The position numbers were made by a program, and so were the translations under genes. A stretch of DNA of 8,192 bases from Hyphomicrobiales bacterium (GTDB lineage: Bacteria > Pseudomonadota > Alphaproteobacteria > Parvibaculales > Parvibaculaceae). This document shows, piece by piece, positions 1 to 7,213 of this stretch. The notes beneath the pieces are model-generated. The model was not told where the DNA came from. It saw only the letters and a program-made list of their open reading frames with translations, and did no database searches. Location: NCBI GenBank assembly GCA_015655095.1, contig JAATFR010000331.1, positions 1 to 8,192 on the forward strand, given 5' to 3'. Each line of letters starts with the position of its first letter. Position 1 is the stretch's first letter.

Positions 1-1988
1 GCAAGGGCCGGGAAAATTATCTGTGCCTGCTCAACTATGCCGAATTCGCCGAACGCGCGGCGTTGGGCGGCGCGGGCGTGACGGCGGGGCTTGTCGCCCG
101 CTGGGCCCGGGCCAGCCGTGACGGCGACATGGTCGGTGGCGATTTTCCCGCCTGGCTCGGTCCCCGCATCGCCGCGCCGACAGGCCGGGGCACCTTCGGG
201 CTGACCGACCGGCGCGGCGAATGCGTCTATTCCGCCTGCCCGTATTACCGCAAATGCTTCATCGAAAAGGCCGTCCGCAAGGCGCGCCGGGCCGAAATCG
301 TGATCGCAAACCATGCGCTGGTCATGACGCAGGCGGCGCTCGACCTCGCCATGACCCGCCTGAACGCCAGCAAGAGCAAGCAGGCCGGCACCGAAATCGC
401 GGCTCATGCCGACAATGAGGAAGCTCCCTCCGGTCGTGAAGCCCGGCTGCGCTTCGTCTTCGACGAGGGACACCATCTGTTCGACGCCGCTGATAGCGCC
501 TTCTCCGCCCATCTGAGCGCACAGGAATGCTTTGAACTGCGCCGCTGGCTGAGAGGCGCGGAGGGCGGCCGCAGGCGTGGACGCGGGCTCGAGGAGCGGA
601 TCAGCGATCTGGTGGGCGATCGTGAGGAAGCCCAGGCAACCCTTTCCGAGGCCCTGTCGGCGGCGCTGGCGCTGCCCGGTCCCGCATGGTCCGCCCGGCT
701 CAATGAAGGCGCTCCCCATGGCGCAGCGGAACGCTTCCTTGCCCTTGTCCGCCAGCAGGTCCATGCCCGGGCCGCCAGCGAGAGCGAAACCAGCTATTCG
801 CTGGAAGCCGAAACCGAACCCATGGTGGAAGGGCTGGCGGAAGCCGCAACGGCGCTCGACGCCGCCCTTGCCCGGCTCATGGCTCCGCTTGCCCGGCTGG
901 CCGACATGCTGCGCCAGCGGCTGGACGACAAGGCCGAGGAGCTCGACACCGCCACCCGCATCCGCATCGATGCGGCGGCGCGCGGCCTTGACCGGCGCGG
1001 GCGCATTCTTATCCCCGCCTGGCGACATATGCTGGCGGGCCTTGCCACAAGGACGCCGAATGAATTCGTCGACTGGTTCTCGATCGACCGGCAATGGGGC
1101 CATGAGGTCGATATCGGCATGTCGCGCCACTGGAAAGACCCGACCCTGCCTTTCGCGGAGGCCGTGCTGGAACCCGCCCATGGCGTTCTGATCACCTCGG
1201 CCACGCTGCGTGACCGGCTGCCGGAGGATGTGGCGGACGATGATGGCTGGGCCTCGGCGGAAATTCGCACCGGGGCGAGCCATCTGGTGGCCCCGCCACA
1301 CCGGGCCGCGATGGTCTCGCCTTTCGATTACGGGAAAATGTCCCGCGTGCTGATCGTGCGAGATGTCGACCCGCGAGACGCCAACGCCGTGGCGGCGGCT
1401 TATCGCTCGCTGTTTCTGGCCTCGAAAGGCGGGGCGCTGGGGCTTTTCACCTCGATCCGACGGCTTGAGGCCGTCCATGGCCGGTTGATGGGACCGCTGG
1501 AGGCGCAAGGACTTTCTCTCTATGCCCAACATGTGGATGCCCTCGACACCGGCACGCTGGTCGATATTTTCCGCGCCGACCGCAACGCCTGCCTGCTGGG
1601 AACCGACGCGGTGCGCGACGGGGTGGATGTGCCCGGCGCCTCGCTCCGCCTGATCGTGTTCGACCGCACCCCCTGGCCGCGTCCCGACATTCTGCACCGG
1701 GCGCGCCGCCAGCTTTTCGGTCCCCGGCATTATGACGACATGCTGACACGGCTTCGTCTGAAGCAGGCATTTGGTCGCCTGATCCGTTCTGCCCAGGACC
1801 GGGGCATCTTTGTCATGCTCGATCCTCGCCTGCCCTCGCGCCTTCTCACCGCCTTTCCGCCGGATGTTCCGGTCACCCGGGTCGGGCTGGCCGAGGCCGT
1901 AGCCGCCACCCGTGATTTTTTCAGGGAAGATCTGGCCTTTTCCGGCGAAAACCTGTCACGCCTTGCCGCCCCGGGTCCGAACACCTAA
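1..1988 (+). CDS. ATP-dependent DNA helicase, DinG/Rad3 (XPD-like) family, 5' partial
   Basis: C-terminal 661 residues of a superfamily 2 helicase of the DinG/XPD type, which unwinds DNA 5'->3' using ATP. The frame is open to the window edge (codons from base 3) and begins with KGRENYLC, a family motif, so the true start and the Walker A motif lie upstream. Seen here: four cysteines (codons at 24, 222, 237 and 255) spaced like the [4Fe-4S] cluster of this family; an ANHALV motif near 309-326; the Walker B box as DEGH (462-473) rather than DEAH; the SAT motif (1197-1205); and motif VI, QAFGRLIRS (1764-1790), followed by FVMLDPRL. The C-terminal half therefore looks complete. The stop is 34 bases before the TerB-like gene, suggesting co-transcription. 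The family is linked to resolving R-loops, D-loops and G-quadruplexes; the precise substrate here is unknown. Family assignment is firm, but the name dinG is not certain for this subgroup. Confidence 0.93.
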   Translation, partial: KGRENYLCLLNYAEFAERAALGGAGVTAGLVARWARASRDGDMVGGDFPAWLGPRIAAPTGRGTFGLTDRRGECVYSACPYYRKCFIEKAVRKARRAEIVIANHALVMTQAALDLAMTRLNASKSKQAGTEIAAHADNEEAPSGREARLRFVFDEGHHLFDAADSAFSAHLSAQECFELRRWLRGAEGGRRRGRGLEERISDLVGDREEAQATLSEALSAALALPGPAWSARLNEGAPHGAAERFLALVRQQVHARAASESETSYSLEAETEPMVEGLAEAATALDAALARLMAPLARLADMLRQRLDDKAEELDTATRIRIDAAARGLDRRGRILIPAWRHMLAGLATRTPNEFVDWFSIDRQWGHEVDIGMSRHWKDPTLPFAEAVLEPAHGVLITSATLRDRLPEDVADDDGWASAEIRTGASHLVAPPHRAAMVSPFDYGKMSRVLIVRDVDPRDANAVAAAYRSLFLASKGGALGLFTSIRRLEAVHGRLMGPLEAQGLSLYAQHVDALDTGTLVDIFRADRNACLLGTDAVRDGVDVPGASLRLIVFDRTPWPRPDILHRARRQLFGPRHYDDMLTRLRLKQAFGRLIRSAQDRGIFVMLDPRLPSRLLTAFPPDVPVTRVGLAEAVAATRDFFREDLAFSGENLSRLAAPGPNT

Positions 1989-2010
1989 GTTCCCTGCACG
2001 CCACACCTCA

Positions 2011-2016
2011 AGGAGA
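2011..2016 (+). promoter_or_regulatory. Ribosome binding site deciding the TTG start of the TerB-like gene
   Basis: AGGAGA lies six bases before the TTG at 2023. An upstream in-frame start at 1912 would lie inside the helicase gene and has no comparable site, so this sequence fixes the start at the TTG. Confidence 0.8.
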
Positions 2017-2022
2017 GACCCG

Positions 2023-2439
2023 TTGAAAACCACAACGATCAGCCCCGCCACGGCCCTGATTTACATCATGGTGACCATGAGCGCCGTCGACCGGCAGATG
2101 AGTGACCGGGAACTGGGCAAGATCGGACGGATTGTCCAGAACCTGCCACCGTTCGAAGATTTCGATCCGCAGCGCCTCATCTATGTCGCGGAGGAATGCG
2201 GCGCTATCCTTCAGGAACAGGATGGGCTTGAGGCGGTCTTCGGCCTTATCAAGGAAGCGCTGCCCGATCATCTGCGTGAAACGGCCTATGCCATGGCGGT
2301 TGAAATCGCCATCGTCGACAAGACCTTCAACCCGGAAGAAGCGCGCCTGCTGCAATTGTTCCGCGAGATGCTGCGCATCGACAAGCTGGTCGCCGCCGCC
2401 ATCGAACGGGGCGCGCGGGCCCGGCATATGCCGGTCTGA
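2023..2439 (+). CDS. TerB-like (tellurite resistance TerB family) protein
   Basis: Protein of 138 residues with no signal peptide or membrane segment, so cytoplasmic. It resembles the all-helical TerB fold, with two related acidic helical hairpins: SAVDRQMSDREL (D23, D28, E30) near the N-terminus and AIVDKTFNPEEA (D99, E105, E106) near residues 97-107. In TerB proteins such acidic positions bind divalent metal. The name comes from tellurite resistance operons, but stand-alone homologues in alphaproteobacteria have no shown link to tellurite, and no other ter gene is visible here. The start is TTG at 2023, chosen because AGGAGA precedes it at ideal spacing. It sits 34 bases after the helicase stop and is probably in the same transcript. 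The biological role is unknown; metal-dependent signalling or scaffolding is a guess from the fold. Confidence 0.82.
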   Translation: MKTTTISPATALIYIMVTMSAVDRQMSDRELGKIGRIVQNLPPFEDFDPQRLIYVAEECGAILQEQDGLEAVFGLIKEALPDHLRETAYAMAVEIAIVDKTFNPEEARLLQLFREMLRIDKLVAAAIERGARARHMPV

Positions 2440-2560
2440 CATCAAGATCTTGCCTTGCGGCATGTATCTTGCGTTATCCTCGGCCGGAGAAAGAAATGAA
2501 GCCTCGTTTCCATCTGTTCTGAATGGACAGGTCCGGGCCTCGAACCAGGGAAGCGATCCC

Positions 2561-3079
2561 ATGAAACGGCTCTGTTTGATGCGGCACGCCAAATCCGACT
2601 GGAGTGATCCGCCCAAGGACGACTATCATCGCCCCCTTAATGAGCGTGGCGAGCGCACGGCCAAATTCATGGCCGATTATATCATGCGCTCCGCCTGCAA
2701 GCCCGATGCAGTTTTGTGCTCCACCGCCACCCGCGCGCTTGCCACCTTCGAGCCATTGAAGGTCAGGCTGGCCGGGTCAGTGCCGGTCGACTACCGGGAC
2801 CGGCTTTATCACGCCATGCCCGATGTGATGCTGGAGGAAATACGCGCAACGGACGATGCGGTGAGAACGCTGCTGCTCGTCGGTCACAACCCGGGCCTTG
2901 TGCTGCTGGCTATGGCCCTGGCTGAAGACCCGGAAAATCCCGTCGCCCTGCTGGTCGAAAATGGCGTGCCGACCGGTGGACTTGTCGTCTTCGATTTCAT
3001 CATAGAAAGCTGGAAAGACGTAAGCGAAGGAAGAGGTCGATCAGTATTGTTCACCCGACCAAGAGATTTGATGGGTTAA
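2561..3079 (+). CDS. SixA-like histidine phosphatase family protein
   Basis: Protein of 172 residues in the SixA branch of the histidine phosphatase superfamily. It starts with the catalytic motif LMRHAKSDW (R8, H9; H9 is the expected phosphohistidine), has the conserved STATRA segment (R58) and the second catalytic histidine in VGHNPG (H109). It ends with a RPRDL-type tail common in this group. No signal peptide, so cytoplasmic. E. coli SixA removes phosphate from histidine-phosphorylated signalling and PTS-type proteins; the substrate here cannot be told. The ATG at 2561 is preceded by AGGGAAG (2547-2553) and leads directly into the RHG motif, so in-frame codons further upstream are not part of the gene. 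The 121-base gap from the TerB-like gene contains a weak promoter-like pair (TTGCCT at 2450, TTATCC at 2474), so it may have its own promoter. Confidence 0.92.
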   Translation: MKRLCLMRHAKSDWSDPPKDDYHRPLNERGERTAKFMADYIMRSACKPDAVLCSTATRALATFEPLKVRLAGSVPVDYRDRLYHAMPDVMLEEIRATDDAVRTLLLVGHNPGLVLLAMALAEDPENPVALLVENGVPTGGLVVFDFIIESWKDVSEGRGRSVLFTRPRDLMG

Positions 3080-3187
3080 GTTTCTTTATACGATGAGATC
3101 TGCCCCATCTTTAATAATCCGGTCTCTGAAATAGCGGCATAGAAATAGCTGCTTAAGAATTTTTCCTAAAATATGATTTATTTTCAG

Positions 3188-3217
3188 TTGATATTTATTC
3201 TCTATAGGAATTATGGT
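3188..3217 (+). promoter_or_regulatory. Candidate sigma-70-type promoter before the glycosyltransferase gene
   Basis: TTGATA (3188-3193) and TATGGT (3212-3217) are separated by 18 bases in the most AT-rich part of the 197-base gap between the phosphatase and glycosyltransferase genes. Position and composition fit a promoter for the glucan genes, but the match is modest and other pairs could be chosen. Confidence 0.3.
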
Positions 3218-3264
3218 TCACATGTCGTTAAGGCCCTGGGGCCAGATGGGGATCGTCGACGTAA

Positions 3265-3275
3265 GAGGGGGAGAG
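3265..3275 (+). promoter_or_regulatory. Purine-rich ribosome binding site for the glycosyltransferase gene
   Basis: GAGGGGGAGAG stands immediately before the ATG at 3277. It is the main reason for choosing this far-upstream start, since the first 120 residues that follow show no family signature. Confidence 0.55.
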
Positions 3276-3276
3276 C

Positions 3277-4983
3277 ATGCTGCCGGCGGGGGGGAAGCCG
3301 AGGCAGGCCGAGAGTGACCGGAAAAACACCAAGACCATAGAGGGCGACAATGTGTATGCCGCTGTTCCTGTCAAAGGGGGGCAGTTCAGCGAACATCAGG
3401 CGCAGTATGAATCCAATATAAGTGCGCCCACATTAGCACCTGACTGGCTTGTGTCGTTTTCGACATCCGGTCGCACTGGCAGGGAAGGGAAGGAAGGAAC
3501 CGCCAATTCCTTCCTTCCCGTTTCCGCCAGAAAATCATTGACCTGTGCCGCACAACAATCATCAGAAAGATTGACGCAGCTTGCCTGCTTCTCTCTGTCG
3601 TCCCGCGATCCGGAAAACTCTGCAAGCCTGCGGATTAATCAGACGCAAATACATATATTTGGCTGCACTGGCGCATTATCGCTTGTCTGCCTGGCAGAAT
3701 GGCCCGGGATTTTTATCCTTATACTGATATTAATGTCCAGTCTTGTTTTTCTTGCGGTGGCAGCACTCCGCCTGATCTCCATTCCGATGGGCCTCAGGGC
3801 TCAGGCGCAGACAAAGACAGCCGACACTTTTCCTGTGCCCGCCTCCGATAACATGCTGCCTACCTACACCATCATGGTGCCCATGTTCTATGAGGCTATG
3901 ATTTTGCCCCGGCTTGTGGCGTCCCTGGAGAGAATTGACTATCCAAAAGAGAAAATGGAAATCCTTCTTTTGTTCGAAGAAGAAGATACAGAAACGATCC
4001 GGGCTTGCGAGGGGCTCGCGCTCGCGGCACGGTTTCAACAGATCATCATTGCGCCAAGTTACCCGCAAACGAAACCCAAGGCCTGCAATTATGCGCTCCC
4101 GCTGGCGTCAGGAGAGCTTCTTGTAGTCTATGATGCGGAAGATGATCCATCCGCAGACCAGATGCGCAAGGCCGCAGCTCTTTTTCACGCCTCGGGGGAA
4201 AGGCTTGCCTGCCTGCAGGCCCGGCTCAATTTTTTCAACTGGCATGAGAACTGGCTGACGCGCCAGTTCGCCATCGAATACGGGACGCTCTATGATCTTC
4301 TGCTGCCAGCCCTCGTCCGTGCCGGCATACCGATTCCGCTTGGAGGCACCTCCACCCATTTCCGCACCAGCGCCTTGCGTGAAATAGGCGCCTGGGATCC
4401 CTTCAATGTGACGGAGGATGCCGATCTGGGCTACCGTTTCGCCGCCAGAGGCTATGATTGCGGCTTCGTCCGATCGACAACCCTGGAAGAAGCCAATTGC
4501 GAGCTGCCCAACTGGCTGCGCCAGCGCACCCGCTGGCTCAAGGGCTGGATGCAGACTTATCTTGTCCGGATGAGGCACCCGGTCACATTTTACCGAACAG
4601 TTGGTCTGCGCGGTTTTATCGTTTTTCAGATCATGATGGGCGGCCTCATTATCTCATCGCTCGTTCACCCGTTTTTCTATCTGGTTTTGATATTGGACAA
4701 CTCATTGAGTCTCCATCCCGGCAGCGGCCTCAATTTCTATTTCACGTGCGTGCTTCTTTCCGGCTACGCCGCCACCATTGCCGCCGGCATGACCGCCGCC
4801 CTGATCCGGGGGCGTTTTTCCCTGCTGCTGTCCTCTCTGACGACGCCACTTTGCTGGCTGCTGATTTCGGTGGCGGCCTACCGGGCCCTGCTCCAGTTCA
4901 TCGCCAGCCCTTTCCACTGGGAAAAGACAATCCATGGACTAACCCGTGTGAACCGCGAAGACACCGCCGAGGTATGGAGCTAA
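3277..4983 (+). CDS. Membrane-bound processive family 2 glycosyltransferase, candidate beta-glucan synthase
   Basis: Protein of 568 residues. Residues 1-120 are polar and unlike anything I recognise. Residues 125-170 form one or two membrane segments. The cytoplasmic GT-A domain follows: TIMVPMFYEA (198-207), the metal/UDP-binding acidic motif DAEDD (286-290), GGTSTHFR (356-363), the catalytic-base motif TED (379-381) and the processive-synthase motif QRTRW (416-420). About three to four membrane segments follow (446-473, 486-511, 517-543), ending with HWEKTIHG. These are the marks of cellulose-, curdlan- and hyaluronan-type synthases, which add sugars from a nucleotide donor and export the chain. 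No PilZ domain is present, so direct c-di-GMP control is not indicated. The GH17 gene nearby points to a beta-1,3 or mixed beta-glucan. Codons in the first third include several ATA, TTA and AGA, rare in upstream genes. The fold is firm, the product is inferred, and the start is moderately sure. Confidence 0.85.
   Translation: MLPAGGKPRQAESDRKNTKTIEGDNVYAAVPVKGGQFSEHQAQYESNISAPTLAPDWLVSFSTSGRTGREGKEGTANSFLPVSARKSLTCAAQQSSERLTQLACFSLSSRDPENSASLRINQTQIHIFGCTGALSLVCLAEWPGIFILILILMSSLVFLAVAALRLISIPMGLRAQAQTKTADTFPVPASDNMLPTYTIMVPMFYEAMILPRLVASLERIDYPKEKMEILLLFEEEDTETIRACEGLALAARFQQIIIAPSYPQTKPKACNYALPLASGELLVVYDAEDDPSADQMRKAAALFHASGERLACLQARLNFFNWHENWLTRQFAIEYGTLYDLLLPALVRAGIPIPLGGTSTHFRTSALREIGAWDPFNVTEDADLGYRFAARGYDCGFVRSTTLEEANCELPNWLRQRTRWLKGWMQTYLVRMRHPVTFYRTVGLRGFIVFQIMMGGLIISSLVHPFFYLVLILDNSLSLHPGSGLNFYFTCVLLSGYAATIAAGMTAALIRGRFSLLLSSLTTPLCWLLISVAAYRALLQFIASPFHWEKTIHGLTRVNREDTAEVWS
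3487..3519 (+). repeat. Perfect 13-base-pair inverted repeat (hairpin) in the N-terminal coding region
   Basis: The purine arm at 3487-3499 (GGGAAGGAAGGAA) is exactly complementary to the pyrimidine arm at 3507-3519, with a seven-base loop (CCGCCAA). As RNA this would be a stable stem. The following bases are GTTTCC, not a T-run, so it is not a standard terminator. It lies within codons about 71-81 of the glycosyltransferase gene if the 3277 start is right, or in its 5' leader if translation starts later. Confidence 0.7.
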
Positions 4984-5022
4984 AGTAATGATCGACCCGG
5001 CTTCCTGAGAAAGACTGCTGCC

Positions 5023-5412
5023 ATGACCGCTGCCGATATGGGAACCCCGCTTGCTGCCCTTACGCGCTGGCCGCTGCAACGCCTCGCCCTGTGGGCATTC
5101 GCCGGGGCCTTGGCGCTGGGGTTGGGGCTCGTGATCCGTTACGGCTTTATCCAGTCGCGCGAAATCGGCCAGATCTGTATTGCGGCGGCCCCGCCCGGCT
5201 GGTGCAGCCTGACCCACCTGCTCTGGGCCGTCAGCCATTATTCAATCTGGGGCATTCCCGCCCTGATTGCCGCCCTCCTGGGTTTTCTCCGTGACTCGAA
5301 GACGGCGCTTTTCATCGCCCTGCTCTTCAGCCTGATCGGTCTTGGGCTTTACAATTCCGATATAGCCTCCCTCGCGCTGGTCATTACCCTGCTGCGTCTG
5401 CCCAGAATCTAG
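5023..5412 (+). CDS. Small integral membrane protein, possible NdvD-like partner of the glucan genes
   Basis: Protein of 129 residues, almost wholly hydrophobic. Likely membrane segments are residues about 20-41, 74-89, 92-110 and 113-126. Between the first two lies a polar stretch with two cysteines (C52, C61) and HLLWAVSHYS. I recognise no catalytic motif or named domain. It begins 39 bases after the glycosyltransferase stop on the same strand, so the two are probably co-transcribed. The site before the ATG is weak (GAGAAAG about ten bases upstream); an ATG at 5038 is an alternative start. Its place between a GT2 gene and a GH17 gene matches what I recall for ndvD, a small gene beside ndvB and ndvC in Bradyrhizobium that is needed for cyclic glucan synthesis. 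I have not shown sequence similarity. Accessory subunit of the synthase is an inference. Confidence 0.72.
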   Translation: MTAADMGTPLAALTRWPLQRLALWAFAGALALGLGLVIRYGFIQSREIGQICIAAAPPGWCSLTHLLWAVSHYSIWGIPALIAALLGFLRDSKTALFIALLFSLIGLGLYNSDIASLALVITLLRLPRI

Positions 5413-5422
5413 CAACCTTGCC

Positions 5423-7042
5423 CTAACGAGCCCGTGCGAAGAGATCGCGGACCGTGCCCGCGAAGGGCGCAAGAATGGCGAGCACAAGCAGGGCCCAGCG
5501 GACAGCCTGACCGTTCTCCAGCCCCTCGCCGAGCATGGATATGGCCGCCGACGCGAGCCCCAGAATGACAAGCAGAGCCTCCTCGCGACGAAGCGGGCCC
5601 GGTGCCCTGCGGACATTCAAAGCCGCCAGAATGAGGAACCCCGCCGCCGGAACCGTGAAGGCGGCGAGGGGGAAATCCGCATAGCGCGGATCAAAGGCAA
5701 GACCGAGGGAACAGACGAGCGCGCTTGCAAGGACGCTTAGATGCAAAAGGCCAAGCACCACCGGTCTGGTCATCCCCGCAGCCTGCGGAACCCGGCACCA
5801 TTGGGCCACGGCAGCAAGAGGAGCCGGCGCATCGGCGGACCTTCCCCGCGCGATCTGGGGGAGCAACAGCAGAAGGCAGGCCAGCGTCTGCCCCATGAGA
5901 TATAGCTCGACAACCCCCTCGAACAGATCCCGATAGGCCGCCAGAGACTGCTGGGCTTGCAGCACCACGAAAACGCTCGCAATGGAGCCAAGCGCGCTGA
6001 CCCCGACAAGCGGCACCCCCCGCACCCGGATAAACAGGCAGAAGCCGGTCAGAACCAAAGCAATGGCAATGCTTACCTTCGCCGCCTGCTTCCAGTGAGG
6101 CTGGTTGCTGACAGGCCCCTGCCAGGAAAACTTTGCCTCGCGCGCTTCATCATAGATGCCCCAGTTGCCGCCGACCGTTCCCTCCAGCGCACGTTTCCAT
6201 GGCTGGTCGAACGCCTCAATCAGATTGTAGTCAACCCCGGCATGCTGGGCCCAGACCATGAAGCTGCGCAGATAGAGGGCTTCCGACACCGGGGAGGGAA
6301 TCGCAGGGCCGCGCTGGCGGCCCTTGCTGGGGAAACCGGTCTCACCAATGACAATCTGCTTGCCGGGGAATCTGGCGCGTATCTGCTCCACCGCCTCATC
6401 CACCAGAGCGACGCCACCCGCCGCCGAACGTGGATGATCTTCCCAGAAGGGCAGAATATGGACAGTCAGAAAATCGACCGAATCAGCCAGCTCCTGCGGC
6501 GCCTTCAGCCAGAAGTCCGTAACATCCGCATAGGTGACGGGCTTGCCTGTCTCCGCTTTTACCCGACGCGACAGTGCCGCAAGTTTCGAAGCGGGCTGCT
6601 CGTTGCGCAGCAGGACCTCATTGCCGACGATAATGGCGCGGACCGTCTCAGGATAGGCCCGGGCAAGCGAGATGACCCTTTCGATCTCCTTCTCATTATC
6701 CGCATCCACGCGCCCGATCCAGGCGCCGAGCAAAACCTGCATATGATCTTTTTCAGCCACGACCACAGCATGATCCAGCCCCTGCCCAGGGGAATAAAGG
6801 CGTATGCAATCTGTGGATTTCGACAGCAGCGCCAGATCGCTCTCGATTTGCCTCTGGCTGGCCACATAAGCCGGGTTGAACGGCGTATCGCTCCCCCGGA
6901 ACGGGGTGTAGCTCATGCAATGAACCTTGCCGGAAGGCGCATCGACCATGGAAACAGGCTCACCCAGCCATTGCCAGATCAACCAGACAAGCAGAACGGA
7001 AACGAGGATACTGGCCAGAAGGCACGAAGCAGTCTTGATCAT
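5423..7042 (-). CDS. GH17 family membrane protein (NdvC-like beta-glucan transglycosylase/glucanase)
   Basis: Protein of 539 residues. An N-terminal anchor (about 5-25) is followed by a GH17 TIM-barrel domain (about 35-300), placed in the periplasm by the topology. It carries GNE with the expected acid/base E142 and GETGFPSKG with the expected nucleophile E234, the same motifs as in plant and yeast beta-1,3-glucanases. About seven membrane helices fill residues 322-530. Bradyrhizobium NdvC, needed for the beta-1,6 linkages of cyclic beta-glucans, has this design and similar size (about 62 kDa). The protein probably transfers or cleaves beta-1,3-glucan chains as they leave the membrane. I chose the ATG at 7042 because the hydrophobic anchor follows it at once; an in-frame TTG at 7126 would add 28 residues without a ribosome binding site or family likeness. 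The gene converges on the small membrane protein gene with a 10-base gap. Confidence 0.88.
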   Translation of the reverse strand: MIKTASCLLASILVSVLLVWLIWQWLGEPVSMVDAPSGKVHCMSYTPFRGSDTPFNPAYVASQRQIESDLALLSKSTDCIRLYSPGQGLDHAVVVAEKDHMQVLLGAWIGRVDADNEKEIERVISLARAYPETVRAIIVGNEVLLRNEQPASKLAALSRRVKAETGKPVTYADVTDFWLKAPQELADSVDFLTVHILPFWEDHPRSAAGGVALVDEAVEQIRARFPGKQIVIGETGFPSKGRQRGPAIPSPVSEALYLRSFMVWAQHAGVDYNLIEAFDQPWKRALEGTVGGNWGIYDEAREAKFSWQGPVSNQPHWKQAAKVSIAIALVLTGFCLFIRVRGVPLVGVSALGSIASVFVVLQAQQSLAAYRDLFEGVVELYLMGQTLACLLLLLPQIARGRSADAPAPLAAVAQWCRVPQAAGMTRPVVLGLLHLSVLASALVCSLGLAFDPRYADFPLAAFTVPAAGFLILAALNVRRAPGPLRREEALLVILGLASAAISMLGEGLENGQAVRWALLVLAILAPFAGTVRDLFARAR

Positions 7043-7150
7043 GGGAGATGGAATTTCCAGAACTTGCGCCAATCGACGGCATCGCAGAGACGCATGTTGT
7101 ACTTTTCGGGGATAGCCCGCAAGCAACCCGGAGAATGAGAACGCCGGAGG

Positions 7151-7190
7151 GAAAAAGAAAACCTTCGACAGGATGATCTCTGTCGAAGGT
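7151..7190 (-). terminator. Intrinsic (rho-independent) terminator on the minus strand
   Basis: Arms ACCTTCGACAG (7161-7171) and its exact complement (7180-7190) form an 11-base-pair stem with an eight-base loop. Read on the minus strand, the stem runs directly into TTTTCTTTTTC (7161-7151). On the plus strand no T-run follows, so it acts leftward only. It lies about 110 bases upstream of the GH17 start on the same strand, so it ends some other minus-strand transcript or acts as an attenuator in the GH17 leader. Confidence 0.75.
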
Positions 7191-7213
7191 CAAGTTACCG
7201 CCGCCATAACGCT

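Noticed and set aside
1912..2022. Earlier in-frame start for the TerB-like gene inside the helicase
   Set aside because: There is no ribosome binding site there, and the TTG at 2023 has an ideal one. The added residues are the helicase C-terminus read in another frame.
2023..2439. Tellurite resistance as a function of this locus
   Set aside because: Only a lone TerB-fold protein is present, with no terA, terC, terD or terZ relative nearby. The family name does not establish the function.
2102..2560. In-frame upstream extension of the phosphatase gene
   Set aside because: It overlaps the TerB-like gene in another frame, and the family always begins just before the RHG motif, which the ATG at 2561 with its own ribosome binding site provides.
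3232..3243. GGCCC-TG-GGGCC palindrome before the glycosyltransferase gene
   Set aside because: A two-base loop cannot form a normal hairpin, and the five-base GC arms are expected by chance here.
3277..4983. Cellulose synthase (BcsA) assignment
   Set aside because: The shared D, TED and QRTRW motifs are generic to processive GT2 enzymes. There is no PilZ domain and no bcsB, bcsC or bcsZ neighbour.
5441..5462. Inverted repeat TCGCGG/CCGCGA as terminator for the small membrane protein gene
   Set aside because: The arms are short, no T-run follows, and it lies inside the GH17 coding sequence, where GC-rich repeats are common.
7043..7126. TTG start at 7126 for the GH17 protein
   Set aside because: The extra 28 residues are basic, lack a ribosome binding site and would precede a typical signal-anchor start.
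5957..7138. A 393-codon plus-strand open frame opposite the GH17 gene
   Set aside because: Its translation is rich in Arg, Gln, Asn and His without any domain, while the opposite strand shows clear GH17 motifs. It is an antisense shadow of a GC-rich gene.
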